From: Pinus tabuliformis
Taxonomy: Eukaryota; Streptophyta; Pinopsida; Pinales; Pinaceae
DNA length: 64,000 nucleotides
Assembly (NCBI GenBank): GCA_031772625.1
Contig: CM062820.1
Span: forward strand, 312,779,840 to 312,843,839
Reading direction: 5' to 3'
Of this stretch, positions 1-10,400 are shown one piece after another (the first letter of the stretch is position 1; each line of letters begins with the position of its first letter). The notes under the pieces are model-generated. The model was not told the origin of the DNA, searched no databases, and worked only from the letters and a program-made list of their open reading frames with translations. The position numbers and the translations under genes were made by a program.

Positions 1-1100
1 TCCATAAAGTCCAGCCTCAACACCATAGAATGATCATCCATGTCCACAACTCTCAAGTCCAACTTTCCAAACCACGATCCCACTTTTACCTTAGTGTCCT
101 TCAACACACCATCAACAGCTCTAATGGTAGAGTTGACTGCCTTGAAAGCACTCCATTCCCTCTCCATCTTTGCTTTCTTCCCAAAAGACTTTGCTGCCTT
201 CCTGCTTAAGAAGCTATGAGTAGCCCCTGTATCCACCGAAGCTACAAATCTCTTGCCCTTCACGGTCACCTGCACAAAACTTAGCTTCAAGGAATCACCT
301 CCCTTTGTTGGCTTTGTCTTGCGCCTTACATCAACAACCTTCTTCAAGAATTCAGCCTGAGAAGTGTCAATTGGCTCATGTTCCACCTTGACATTCCTCC
401 TAAGGTACTTCACCTCCTTGCTTGGCTCCTCTAAGCAACTCGATCCTGGTCCAGCTTGACTCCCTTCAAGCTTGCCCTTCATCGCATCTTGCTCAAGTGC
501 ACCAACCAAGTGTCCACTGACCAAGTTCATAGAACTAAACTTCCGAATGTCCTCTGGATGCTCTCGGAATTGAGTTCCCAACCTGTCAATGTAGTCGAGC
601 TCTTCCTGCTCAATCACAACAACCTTCTTACCAAGAAGCTTCTTCTTTATCTCTTCCTCAATTTGCTTGATTTCGGCTTCCACCTTGGCACTTTCCTTCC
701 TCAACCGGGCTCTTTCATCAAAGAGCTCTTGAAGATCAAGACCACTTCGTTGGATCTCCTCATCAAGTTCCTTGAGTTCAACATCTGTTGTACTTCCGCA
801 TTGGCTCCTAAGTTCTTCAAGTTCCCTTCTTAGTTCCGAACAGCTCTACCGAATCTTCATGTTCTCAGCTTTCATCGCAACCCTGTTAGAACTCCATCGA
901 CTCATATGTTCCAATACTTCGTACCGGAGAGCTTCAACCGCACTATGGCTAGATTCACCTTCCGTATGTTCATCTACCATTACTGCCTTTTCAGCCTTCT
1001 CCATGTTCACCAAGTCACCTGCAACCTGAACCAACCCTTGTTCCACTTGTGTGAAACGGCTTCCTTCACCTGCAATTAACCTTTCCATTGTTACGAGCAA
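1..1100 (-). pseudogene. Ty3/gypsy gag-protease ORF, 5' part, with one nonsense codon
   Basis: Read on the minus strand, one frame runs from an ATG at 1100 to the window edge. Its only interruption is a TAG at 848-846. The first ~85 codons and the following stretch are rich in Glu, Lys and Leu and look like coiled coil. Around 235-190 the frame encodes a retroviral-type aspartyl protease active site, SVDTGATHSF, followed by a Lys-rich stretch and RVVDMDDHSM. This is the RVP_2-type protease of plant Ty3/gypsy elements. No zinc knuckle or classic gag core is seen between the ATG and the protease, so the gag portion is short or atypical. The TAG replaces a sense codon in an otherwise open frame, so this copy is probably dead. 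Reverse transcriptase and integrase would lie left of the window. Confidence 0.8.
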
Positions 1101-1182
1101 CCCTGCTCAAATATCAACTGTCAAGTGTATGTACACCTGCTTCACCCAGCTTCCTGCAAGACTTCTTCAAGTCTTCAGACTA

Positions 1183-1194
1183 GCTTTGATACCA
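1183..1194 (-). other. Primer binding site, initiator-Met tRNA type
   Basis: The minus strand reads TGGTATCAAAGC. This is one base from TGGTATCAGAGC, the usual plant LTR-retrotransposon primer site complementary to the 3' end of initiator methionine tRNA. It lies two bases inside the LTR end at 1197 and about 80 bp upstream of the gag ATG, as expected for a minus-strand element. Confidence 0.75.
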
Positions 1195-1196
1195 AC

Positions 1197-2289
1197 TGTC
1201 ACGCCCCTACACCTGCAGTAGTCTTTCAACCGCTTATAGCGAGGTGCGGCACCACCGAACGCTTTCTTTTCACCAATACTAACTTTCGTGGACTACGCCT
1301 ACTTTCACATTAACAATACTTAGCTTGTGTTTCGCAACCAAGTAAACATACAATTATCCTTTATACTTAATGAAGCCCATACTCATTCATTATCCATAAC
1401 AATTATAACAAGAACATCAACAATTGCAACAAGTATAAAGGGGAGGGGCAACTCCCGAACAAGTCTGCCCGACAATATATTATAACCAGTCTTTCTTCAA
1501 TAATACAATACAAGTAATGCTTGGCAGACTCCAAGCCAATACTTAGTTTCTTTTACAAAACAGGCAACCAGCCTTTACAAAGTGTATGTGCACGTCTTGC
1601 ACGAGAGTGGGTGCTCACACGAGTCACCGAGACACTCTACCAAAACCCGGCACAATCTGCACTTTAGAACGGCCCTTGGGCGCACCTCGTCCACCCTACA
1701 ACCGGCCTTTACCACAACCCAACCTGCGCACTAGAAACTGCGCATGAGTTATGCGCATCCACAAGAGGAATGCGCACTTTACCCCTGCTCCTCCTTAGAA
1801 GTGCAAGCTCTTGAGTGCGAGTTGATTGATGTCCAAATGAACCTGCGCTATGGCAATATATACGCATGCTACTATGGGTGGTGGCCCTCCAGCCGACCCC
1901 CAAACATGCTATAACGCACACCCCAAGTGAGCGCATATGTGGTCGGCCTTGCCATCATGCAAGGCTCTTCAAGCCAAGGTATAAACTCCCTTGCCTTCCA
2001 CGCATTTTTCACTAAGTGTCGTGTATCGTTCAACTTTCGTCGCATTGTTCGTCGCTTTTCCTCCGCACGTTGGTTATGTCGCGCCCGCTCGTTGCACTTC
2101 GCACGCCCGTCGCACATCGCACGCCCGTCGCACACCTATCGCACGCCCACTGGGCGCGTGCGCGCGGTCACCCGGCGCCCAACCGCACTGCGGATACGAA
2201 GGCCTTACAGGTTGGTTCGAAACGCGTCAACAAAAATTTCTCCATGTGATTTTCGCCGAAGAATTCTTCAAAAATTTGATATGGATCAC
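1197..2289 (-). repeat. 5' LTR of the leftmost gypsy element (outer boundary approximate)
   Basis: The inner end is fixed by the primer binding site: on the plus strand the LTR starts TGTCACGCCCC, so in element orientation it ends GGGGCGTGACA. The outer end is not certain. I place it near ATCACA at 2284-2289 because it is a plausible TG...CA mate and the composition changes there to AT-rich flank. The partner LTR lies outside the window, so no target duplication can be checked. The segment is far richer in G+C and CpG than its surroundings, especially 1560-2230. ORFs within it are not credible genes. Confidence 0.6.
2085..2160. repeat. Degenerate tandem TCGCACGCCCG repeats within the LTR
   Basis: Several imperfect copies of an 11-14 bp unit related to TCGCACGCCCG follow one another. 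They are dense in CpG and GTCGC words. They lie in the outer half of the LTR, where U3 regulatory repeats are usually found. Confidence 0.6.
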
Positions 2290-2304
2290 AGAAGTCTCAA
2301 TTTA

Positions 2305-2354
2305 ACAAAAATAAAATATTTCAATATCAACTATCTTTATATTATATAAAAAAG

Positions 2355-2395
<41 letters not shown>
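2305..2395. repeat. TTTCAAYRTCAACTAT-type dispersed motif followed by (AT)n
   Basis: The sequence ATAAAATATTTCAATATCAA continues into a TATATAAAA-like stretch and then an (AT)n run of about 34 bp. The same motif with an adjoining (AT)n tract recurs at about 14.55, 14.63, 14.93, 26.66 and 26.84 kb, so this is one member of a dispersed family. Confidence 0.65.
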
Positions 2396-2397
<2 letters not shown>

Positions 2398-2649
2398 TAA
2401 TATTAGTAATTAAAAATGTTTAATATAGATTTTGGATTCGAAATTTTTTTTTGTTAATAGAGATTGGACCAATATTAATACCCAGAGCAATATTAATAAA
2501 AAAATTCATATATAAGCTCAAAGAGTTATTTTAATTCGTCCAACCCAAGTCATTAAAATATGTCTATTATTAAAAGTCACCTGGTTCAATTTTCTGGCTA
2601 GAGACCGGCTCAGTGGTTGAGTTAGAGATACCTGAGATTTGGCAGTGTT

Positions 2650-2862
2650 ACGATAATGTTCGGTGGAAAACAAAAAACCCATTTTATTGGTTATTTATGG
2701 AGAGGCCCAAGGTTATCTTCTGGGTTTAGGAAGCCCTCGCTGGGCCCGCTTTTACACAATACAGTCTGCTTCTTCTTCTATTTATTATTTGTCTTTGGGA
2801 GTTATTATTTGTGTTTGGGAGTAATTTCCTTGCTGCGTCATCTGATTGCCAGATTTCCAGCC
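2650..2862 (+). promoter_or_regulatory. Probable promoter and 5' UTR of the dehydrogenase gene
   Basis: The 210 bp before the chosen ATG contain an inverted CCAAT-type ATTGG at about 2685, an AT-rich TATA-like CTATTTATTATT near 2778 and a duplicated TTATTTGTxTTTGGGAG segment. The reading frame stays open upstream to an ATG at 2656, so translation could in principle start earlier. The upstream residues resemble no dehydrogenase leader. Assignment is inferred from position and base composition. Confidence 0.35.
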
Positions 2863-4340
2863 ATGTCTAACGAGGAAGTGAATGTAATCGCTGCTTGTGT
2901 TAATAAACTGAGCTCGAATGGATCAGAGAGACGGTAATCACAGTAGATCAGAAATGTTGATTCAGTTTTAATTTGCAGCTTTTTGGTTTCAGAATGCAAT
3001 TTCCTGAATTTATGTTATTATATTTGTTTGAATTTATTGATTCACGTTTAATCTGCAGTTTTTTATTTTCAGAATGCAATTTTCTGTGTATGTGTTTTTT
3101 TTGGGTAATAAAGAAATTTGTAGTTTTTTATTTTCAGAATGCAATTTTTTTTTATATATGTTTTTTTTTTCCAGTAATAAGGAAATCTGCAGATGGAAAT
3201 TGTAGATATAACTTTTTTCAGAGTATTACAACATATTTATAGATATAATATTTTTCAGAGTCTTACAACATAATCATGTCATGAGACTGAAATTTTAATG
3301 GGAAGTTATGATTAAACTTTCCGAAGTATCGAAGCTTTTACAACAAAGTCATGTCATGCTACGACTGAAACTGGGTGGGAGGTTATCATTAAACTCGCCA
3401 CAGCACCCAGGCTATACATCATTGAATTTTGTATATATGTTCTTATAGTGTTAGCAGGGTTGTTAATTTAGGAAAAAGTAACTGAATAACTAATTCCGAA
3501 CAAATAATCTGTGAATGCAGACTGGAGGGTAAGGTTGCGATTATAACAGGAGGAGGCATGGGAATCGGGGAAGCCATTGCTCGGCTCTTCACACAGCACG
3601 GAGCCAAAGTCATAATTGCAGATCTTGCAGATGAAGTCGGCAAAAAACTTGCAGAATCCCTTTCTCCCTCTGCAACTTACGCGCATTGCGATGTAAGCAA
3701 AGAGGAAGACGTCAAAGCTGTGGTGGATTTGGCCATGGAGAAACACGGTCAGCTGGATATCATGTATAACAACGCCGGTATCATCGATGCCCTTTGGTTT
3801 CAGAGGGTTGAGGAGTACGACATGGAGCAATACGATCGAGTAATGAACGTAAACGTAAGAGGGGTGATGCTGGGCATTAAGCACGCGGCCCGGGTGATGA
3901 TTCCGAGGAAGAAGGGCTGCATAATCTCAACCAGCAGCCTTGCAAGTATAGTAGGAGGATCTGCCCCATACTCATACACGGCCTCCAAACACGCAGTGAT
4001 AGGGCTCACTAAAAACGGTGCAGCAGAGCTGGGGAAATATGGGATCAGGGTGAACGCTGTCTCTCCTGCTGGTGTAGCGACGCCATTTTCAGTGAAGCAG
4101 ATGAGAAGGGGCGGCGATTCTTCCTCGGTTATTTCTGAAACGGAGAAGGCCACCATAGAGGGCTCTTGCAACAGGATGGGCAACTTACAGGGGCCGACTC
4201 TTAAAGTGGAGGATGTTGCGGAGGCTGGGTTGTATTTGGCCAGCGATGAGGCTAAGTATGTTAGCGGCATAACCTTGTTGTTGATGGAGGAATCTCTGTT
4301 GTTAATCATTCCTGGGGGCTTTATCGGTGACAGTTTTTAA
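2863..4340 (+). CDS. Short-chain dehydrogenase/reductase (SDR110C, secoisolariciresinol dehydrogenase/ABA2-like), two exons, 3' frameshift
   Basis: NAD(H)-dependent oxidoreductase of the classical plant SDR110C family; substrate unknown, probably a secondary metabolite or hormone precursor alcohol. Exon 1 is 2863-2933 and exon 2 is 3521-4340. The 587-bp intron has GT at 2934-2935 and AG at 3519-3520, and the split Arg codon restores the frame into LEGKVAIITGGG. About 296 residues as read, normal for the family. Visible motifs: TGGGMGIG nucleotide-binding loop (near residue 35), an Asp after the second strand (IIADLADE) that favours NAD over NADP, NNAG, the catalytic Ser in STSS, and YTASK with catalytic Tyr and Lys. 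After SGI (about residue 274) the frame gives TLLLMEESLLL, while the +1 frame gives the family's NLVVDGG ending, so one A seems missing near 4270-4273. Either a very recent pseudogene or an assembly error. A paralogue such as an ABA2-type or momilactone/zerumbone synthase-type enzyme cannot be excluded. Confidence 0.85.
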
Positions 4341-6400
4341 CGCTAATTTTCTGAAGTAATCCTGCAATGTCCGGGTCTTAACCTGATATTTTGGAATCAT
4401 TATTGATTTCACAAATATTTAGGCGTCTATCGTAGAAGAATAAGGCTTCCTAGAAGGATACGGATCACTGTAGATTTAGATGATGAAGTGTATATATGTT
4501 TTAAATAGAGGAACAATGATATTTTTCTAATACTATATTTCTTGTTTAAAGTTGATGAGATAGAGTTGAATGTTACAGTTTCTTGTTTAAAGATGATGAG
4601 ATAGAGTTGAATGTTACATGTTATATGGACAAGATCTATATATAGAAGATGCACAGATGAATATGTTTTTTTGGACAAATATACTGGTTTATATATCTTA
4701 ATATAAATGCAGTGTTTTCTTCTGGCTGAAAAAAGGTTTCCTAGAAGAATAAGGTCAACTAAGTCAACTATTTGAAGTAGCTCCTCTATGCTAATTTAAA
4801 AATATTTTGATTCGCAACAATGGAAAGGGATTATATTTTTTATTTTTAATGACGGTTGTGGTTTAATTATTTTATATTTTGAAGTTTTTTTAATTTGTTG
4901 GTTTAATTATTTTATATTTTGAAGTTTTTTTAATTTGTTAATGTTAATGCTAGTTGGAAATATTTGTTAAAATATATTTGTTCGAGATTAATGTTGTTAT
5001 AAATTTCTAGTACAACGTTTTAAAAATAATTTTGAACATTTATTTAGAATCAAATTGAGATATATTGATGTTTGTATTTTTATTTTTGGAATGTATTTAT
5101 GTTTTTGGTTTAATATTTAATATAAATCTATTTTAAATCTAAATCTATCAAACATCCAAGAAATTAAAATTTTTTAAAGTGTAAATTTTGTTATCATTTA
5201 ATTTCATGTTATGTATTAATTCCTCTATCACAAATGATAACAAATATTAAGAAATTTAATCCATAAATATTTTAATACGATGTTTAAAAAATAATTTTGA
5301 ACGTTTTGTCAAAATCAATTCAAGATATATTGAAGCTTCCATTTCTTAATGCAATATGTTTATATTTTTGGGTTTAACAAAAAAGTCAAAATAGATCAGT
5401 TTTAAATCTAAATCTATCAATCACTTAGTTTGGTAAAATTTCTCGAGTAAATTTTGTTGTCATTTTTATTCTATGTCATGTATTAATTCATTCATATTAA
5501 ATGATAAAAAGATTACACTCTAACAATTGGATCTGTCATTTTGTTTGATAAATCCTTGTTTAAGATGAATTTGCATTATATTTTTTTACGATCATTAGTA
5601 GTATTTATTATTTGTTTACTTATTTTTTTGTTCATGTAAATATGTATACATAAAGTTGTTTTTCCTTTTTTCTTTTTCCATATAACTAGGTTGTCAAGCA
5701 TGATAGGACATCAATTCATAAGAAACATCAAAGCACTTACTTAATAATTCAACTCGGGTTATTAAAAAAAAATGGCATTTTATAGGCCAATATCATGACT
5801 TATCAATATTACACAACCAAAACACTAGAACACATTTCATATGACACTTGTTAATATGACAATTTTTTAATTGAAATTCTTAATTTGTAAATAAACTTTG
5901 TTGCAATGTCATAGGCCAATATCATGACTTATCAATAACACATATCCAAAAAACCAAAACACATTTCATATGACATTTGTTAATATGACATTTTTTTAAT
6001 TAATCAATTAATTAAAAGAGCTAAAAAGGCACAACTACTTTTGAGATAAACTACTTTGGAGATAAACCTCAAACTTTCGTTAGTGTATGCTATTTAGAAT
6101 ATTTTAGAATATTTCATGGAGGTTAAATCCTTAGTAACCACTTAATAATTATTGATATTTAAATTAAAATTAGGAAAACCCAATTCCAAAATAAACATGC
6201 CTATATTCACATAATGAATGAAATTATAATTTTCTAATAATAATTATAAAATAAAATTTATTTATTAATATTTATTTTCTAATTATTATTTCTAATTTTC
6301 AAATATTGAAAATTTATCTTAAATTTTTGTATTTTGTTTTATTAAAATTATAATTATTGTGCTGAGAGCCACTCTCTAGCTTAGTATGGAAGAGATGTTG
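4341..6400. repeat. AT-rich gene-free flank with diverged direct repeats
   Basis: No coding frame is credible. About 4950-5220 and 5270-5520 are diverged copies of one segment; both contain TTTTAAATCTAAATCTATCA, a GTAAATTTTGTT word and a TATGTATTAATTC word. About 5784-6000 holds two copies of an ATAGGCCAATATCATGACTT segment. Much of 5400-6400 is also similar, in the same order, to about 25650-26580, so this is a dispersed AT-rich repeat of roughly 1 kb. Confidence 0.55.
4861..4940. repeat. 40-bp tandem duplication
   Basis: A unit beginning GTTTAATTATTTTATATTTT and ending AATTTGTTG occurs twice in succession and is essentially identical, so the duplication is recent. Confidence 0.8.
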
Positions 6401-6452
6401 TTATGTTATGTTATCTAAACATTGTACTCTCAAATTACATAAAAATAAAATA

Positions 6453-6454
<2 letters not shown>

Positions 6455-6521
<67 letters not shown>
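6455..6521. repeat. (AT)n microsatellite
   Basis: About 33 uninterrupted AT units. It creates a false ORF of alternating Tyr and Ile. Confidence 0.95.
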
Positions 6522-6526
<5 letters not shown>

Positions 6527-6689
6527 TTTACTTTTAATGAGGAACTTGGTAAACCATGGATTATGTAGAAAGTCTCATGGGAAATTTAAATGTTTAAAGT
6601 TTATTTCAATTTTATTTAAAAGTTGGTTATGGCAAGCCATGGAAAGCCATGGAATTTAAACATTTTCACTTAACATACAATTAGATGAT

Positions 6690-7440
6690 AACTACTCTCT
6701 TTCCCTAGACATAAATCATCTCAGTTGGGAAATGAAACCAAGAAGATATGAGAGAGTGATAGGCAACTAAGAAGGGAGGGAGGAAGAAACTAGTACCTTG
6801 AACAAGATGTTGTTAAGGGCAGGCTTATGTTGCCAGTTAGGGTATTGTTGAGTTGGTTGGGCCCAATGGAATCTCGAATTCTTGAGTTGGTTGGGCCCAG
6901 TGGAATCTCGATGACTTGAGTCTGTGATTTCCTGGGCTAGACTTGTACAACCTTGATGCCTTTGGACAAACCTTGCTAGGTCACTATCAAAAAAACTATT
7001 ATGGAAGTGGAAAACTTGCTCAGAGGGAGTGGTTGTCGTTCTCATTGGTTGGGAGTAGTGGCCTTTATCCTCTATGAATTCTAGTGGCAAGCCCAAACTC
7101 TAATAAATAAGTATTAGACCATGATAAATAAGTATTTTGTGTTGTTAAATTCTCTTTCAGAGTATAAAATGTTGTTGGAAATGACATCATCTCACTTGAG
7201 AATGGAAACCAAAAAGATATGAGAGGAATCAAAGGCAACTAAGAAGGGAGAGAGAGGAAGAAACTAGTACCTTGAACAAGACTTGTTAATGGAAGGCAAT
7301 ATGTTGCCAGTTAGGGTATTCTTGAGTTGAAGGGAGAGAGGAAGAAACTAGTACCTTGAACAAGACATTGTCAATGGAAGGCAATATGTTTCTAGTTAGG
7401 GTATTCTTGAGTTGGTTAGGGCCAGTGAAATCTTTATTTC
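6690..7440. repeat. Local triplication of a 150-200 bp segment
   Basis: Three partial copies (about 6690-6890, 7180-7330 and 7331-7440) share AGGAAGAAACTAGTACCTTG, followed by AACAAGA and a TTAGGGTATT-TTGAGTTGG-TTGGGCCC ending. The first copy also repeats GTTGGGCCCA internally. A minus-strand frame of 109 codons over 6767-7096 is open, but I recognise nothing in it and it is not shared by the other copies. Confidence 0.65.
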
Positions 7441-10400
7441 AAACATGAGACAGTAGTGTATGGAATCTTTATAAACACTTTGTGTTAATTTACGAGTAGT
7501 AAGTTTCATGAATATGAATTTTTGTGAAAAGGCTTTGTAATAGTTACAATAACAATTTGAGGTAAAATTTTGGAAAAAAGAAAATGATATGCCTCTTCTG
7601 TAAAAGAAATTGAGATTGTGGAAATTATTTCTAAAAGGTTTTTGATATGAAAAGATGAAGAGTTATTGCGTTATTTCACAATAGAATGAAATTATATGGT
7701 ATTTAAATGGAAGCTCATTGCTCGAACAATACTTATTTTTGTAATTATATATATACCCAAACAATCCTTATTTCTGTAATTATATATATACCCACACACT
7801 ATAGAAGAGTGAGTGGTAGGCAGGTTCTGGAAAAACCTCAATCCTACCTATCCTCTAAAGCTAAAGAAAAGGGTAAAGAACTGTACTAGGAACTTTATAA
7901 AGAGTTTAAATAAAAGAAAGAGTTATAAGAACAAAAACAAAAACAAGATTTATGGCAACTGCTTAATCGAAGTAACATTACAAAATTAATAATAAGATTT
8001 CTCGCAATTGTAAAAGACTGAAAATAATAAAATGTTTCCTACAATTTAATTAAGATAGTAAAAATATGGGCCATACACCTTGTCTATTGGGAAACCATAT
8101 AAACTAAAAGAAAATTCCTTATATAATTGAACGATTGAAATTAGAAATATAGAAAGGTTTTATCAACAAAAAAACGAGAAACGTTTTTCCCTTCAAAACC
8201 TTAACATTTCCCTAACAAGATATGTAATTTGATCCTAACATAGGGGTGCACAAAACTCTAGCTACAATACCATAAAAGTAAGGTTCCATGGTCACAATAG
8301 GACGTGAGGGTGTACAACAAACAAAAGAGTATGCCATTTATTCACATAGTTTAATTACTAGTATCAGTTTCCAACACAAAAGAAATATCAAATGATTTAA
8401 CATTGTCTCAAAAATGAGCACTACGAGCTATGAAATTGGGTCCTCAAGACTATTACTAAATAAAAACTAAACTATAACCGTCGGTGTATAACGCTGGTGC
8501 AAAAAATAATGTGGAACCTGTAGACAAATTGAAAATGAATAAATAATTAAAGTCCTAGTAATATTGCATGTTTTCGTAACTATATATCATTGAATAATGC
8601 AGAAAACCCCTCAGCTGGAAGAAAGAAAGTCAACTTTGTTAAATTTTGTAACCCCGTGTGACTGAGAAAGCTCATAAAGGCAAACTTAAGGAATTTCATA
8701 TTGGAGCGAACCCTCCATGTACCTTACAAGATATATAAGCAAGAAGAATTTAAAATAACCTCTAGGAGCAACATTGGAAGAAAACAACATAATTTATAAA
8801 TCATTAAAGAATTGGAATGAGATACCTATAACAGCATAACTGTTGAAAAATCTAGAACTTGGTCACACCCTAGAACTGGTGGAAGTTGAGAAGGGTTTGA
8901 AATCATTTAGCCTATACCCAAGAATATGACAAGGAATAGTCAACGACAGATGAAAGGGTATAAAACCCGACTGTAGAAGAGAAGCTTGGAGATAGTCATG
9001 ACCTATACACTTGCAAATAAAACCGGAGACAAAAAATTCATTATAGACCTACTATGCAAATAACCCATGAAATTATAAAGAAAATAAGGGTGGTAAAAAC
9101 TTAGTGCTAAGTTCAAGAGCTAGTCAACCATAACCATATTTAATTCAATAAAAAGTTGGACTGTTGAGCGAAGAATTGAATCAAACACACCATTAGATTA
9201 TCCATGGCTAATGCACTTAATTACACAATAAATTCCATGTTGTGGGTATCGGTCTTCAAAGCAGTAGCAAACGATTAGGGCTCCTCTGTAGTTGTAGAGT
9301 CGTGCCCTCCGAGGTGAGGGGATCGAATGGAAATATGGAGGACCACAGGAGGAGTTGGTTACTCCCATAACCACCAACCTCAAATCTCATTTGTCCACAA
9401 AAAAAACTTAGCACATATCATCCGTAGATCTTGAAATAATAATTACACCTATAATAATTTTCCTCACCGGTTAACCAATACATTTAAAATATTCTGGAAC
9501 CATCGATTAAGGGAAAGTGTAGGTAAAACCACATTTTTGTACACATATCAAACCGATGGTACTAATAATACCGTAGTCAGAATAATCAAATGAGCCAAGT
9601 ACATTAACTAACCGAAGTATAATGACATGACTAATCAAACAATAAACCAAGAAATCAATAAGTTGTTATAACATATTACCAAAGCGAAGTGTGGGGTAAT
9701 AACACCAAATAACATATATAATTTAAATATGAATCCATAGTAGAGTGATAATTATTCTAACATGAACACATCGCTTGATAGGTAATATATCAATTAAAAG
9801 GTAGTTTTAATATATTATAACCATGGCAATGTTATTTGGATTAAAAAAAAATTTGGTGTATGTTACCAGTGGCATCAAAGGTCAAGGGTTCAACATTGTG
9901 GTTTGTTTAAGGGAAAATAGTAACAAACTATGTTGTTTTCTATAGGAAAGAAGAATTGGAAATATGGAAACCCCGCTTACATGACCAAATTCTATAAATC
10001 GAATCTTGGGATGTGGGTGCAATTAGGTGAAGAACCTTGGTCCATATCCACTATGTTGTTTTAAATAGTGAAGAGTTGAGGCCAAAAATTACTAATTAAG
10101 AGCAGATAATGAATAATAAATGAGAAACCAAATAAATCTATATGTTATACAGTCAAAGCAATGAAGAATCATGTCATGGGTACATTGAAATAAATTATGC
10201 TATGTAAGTTAAGTTATTAAAATACCAGTTGAATTATTGTTGGGATACCCTTACTACAAGAACTCATATGTTCAACGCCTAAGAGAGAAAACAATTGTTT
10301 TGATGACTTATGTATTTACACATGTTAATTAGTAAATCATATCCTGTGACTACGGGATTGTGAATAGAGGGAATTTTATGATTTATAACGATAGGGAAGT

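Noticed and set aside
456..1313. Plus-strand ORFs over the first 1.3 kb
   Set aside because: They are shadows of the minus-strand gag-protease frame and of the LTR; no protein-like features.
2595..2650. GGCTCAGTGGTTGAG as a SINE A box
   Set aside because: No B box follows at suitable distance; it lies in the 5' flank of the dehydrogenase gene.
3800..4309. 169-codon minus-strand ORF over the dehydrogenase gene
   Set aside because: Antisense shadow; SDR motifs are all on the plus strand.
6408..6659. ORF with alternating Tyr-Ile
   Set aside because: It is a translation of the (AT)n microsatellite; the same applies to 14657-14845 and 37080-37313.
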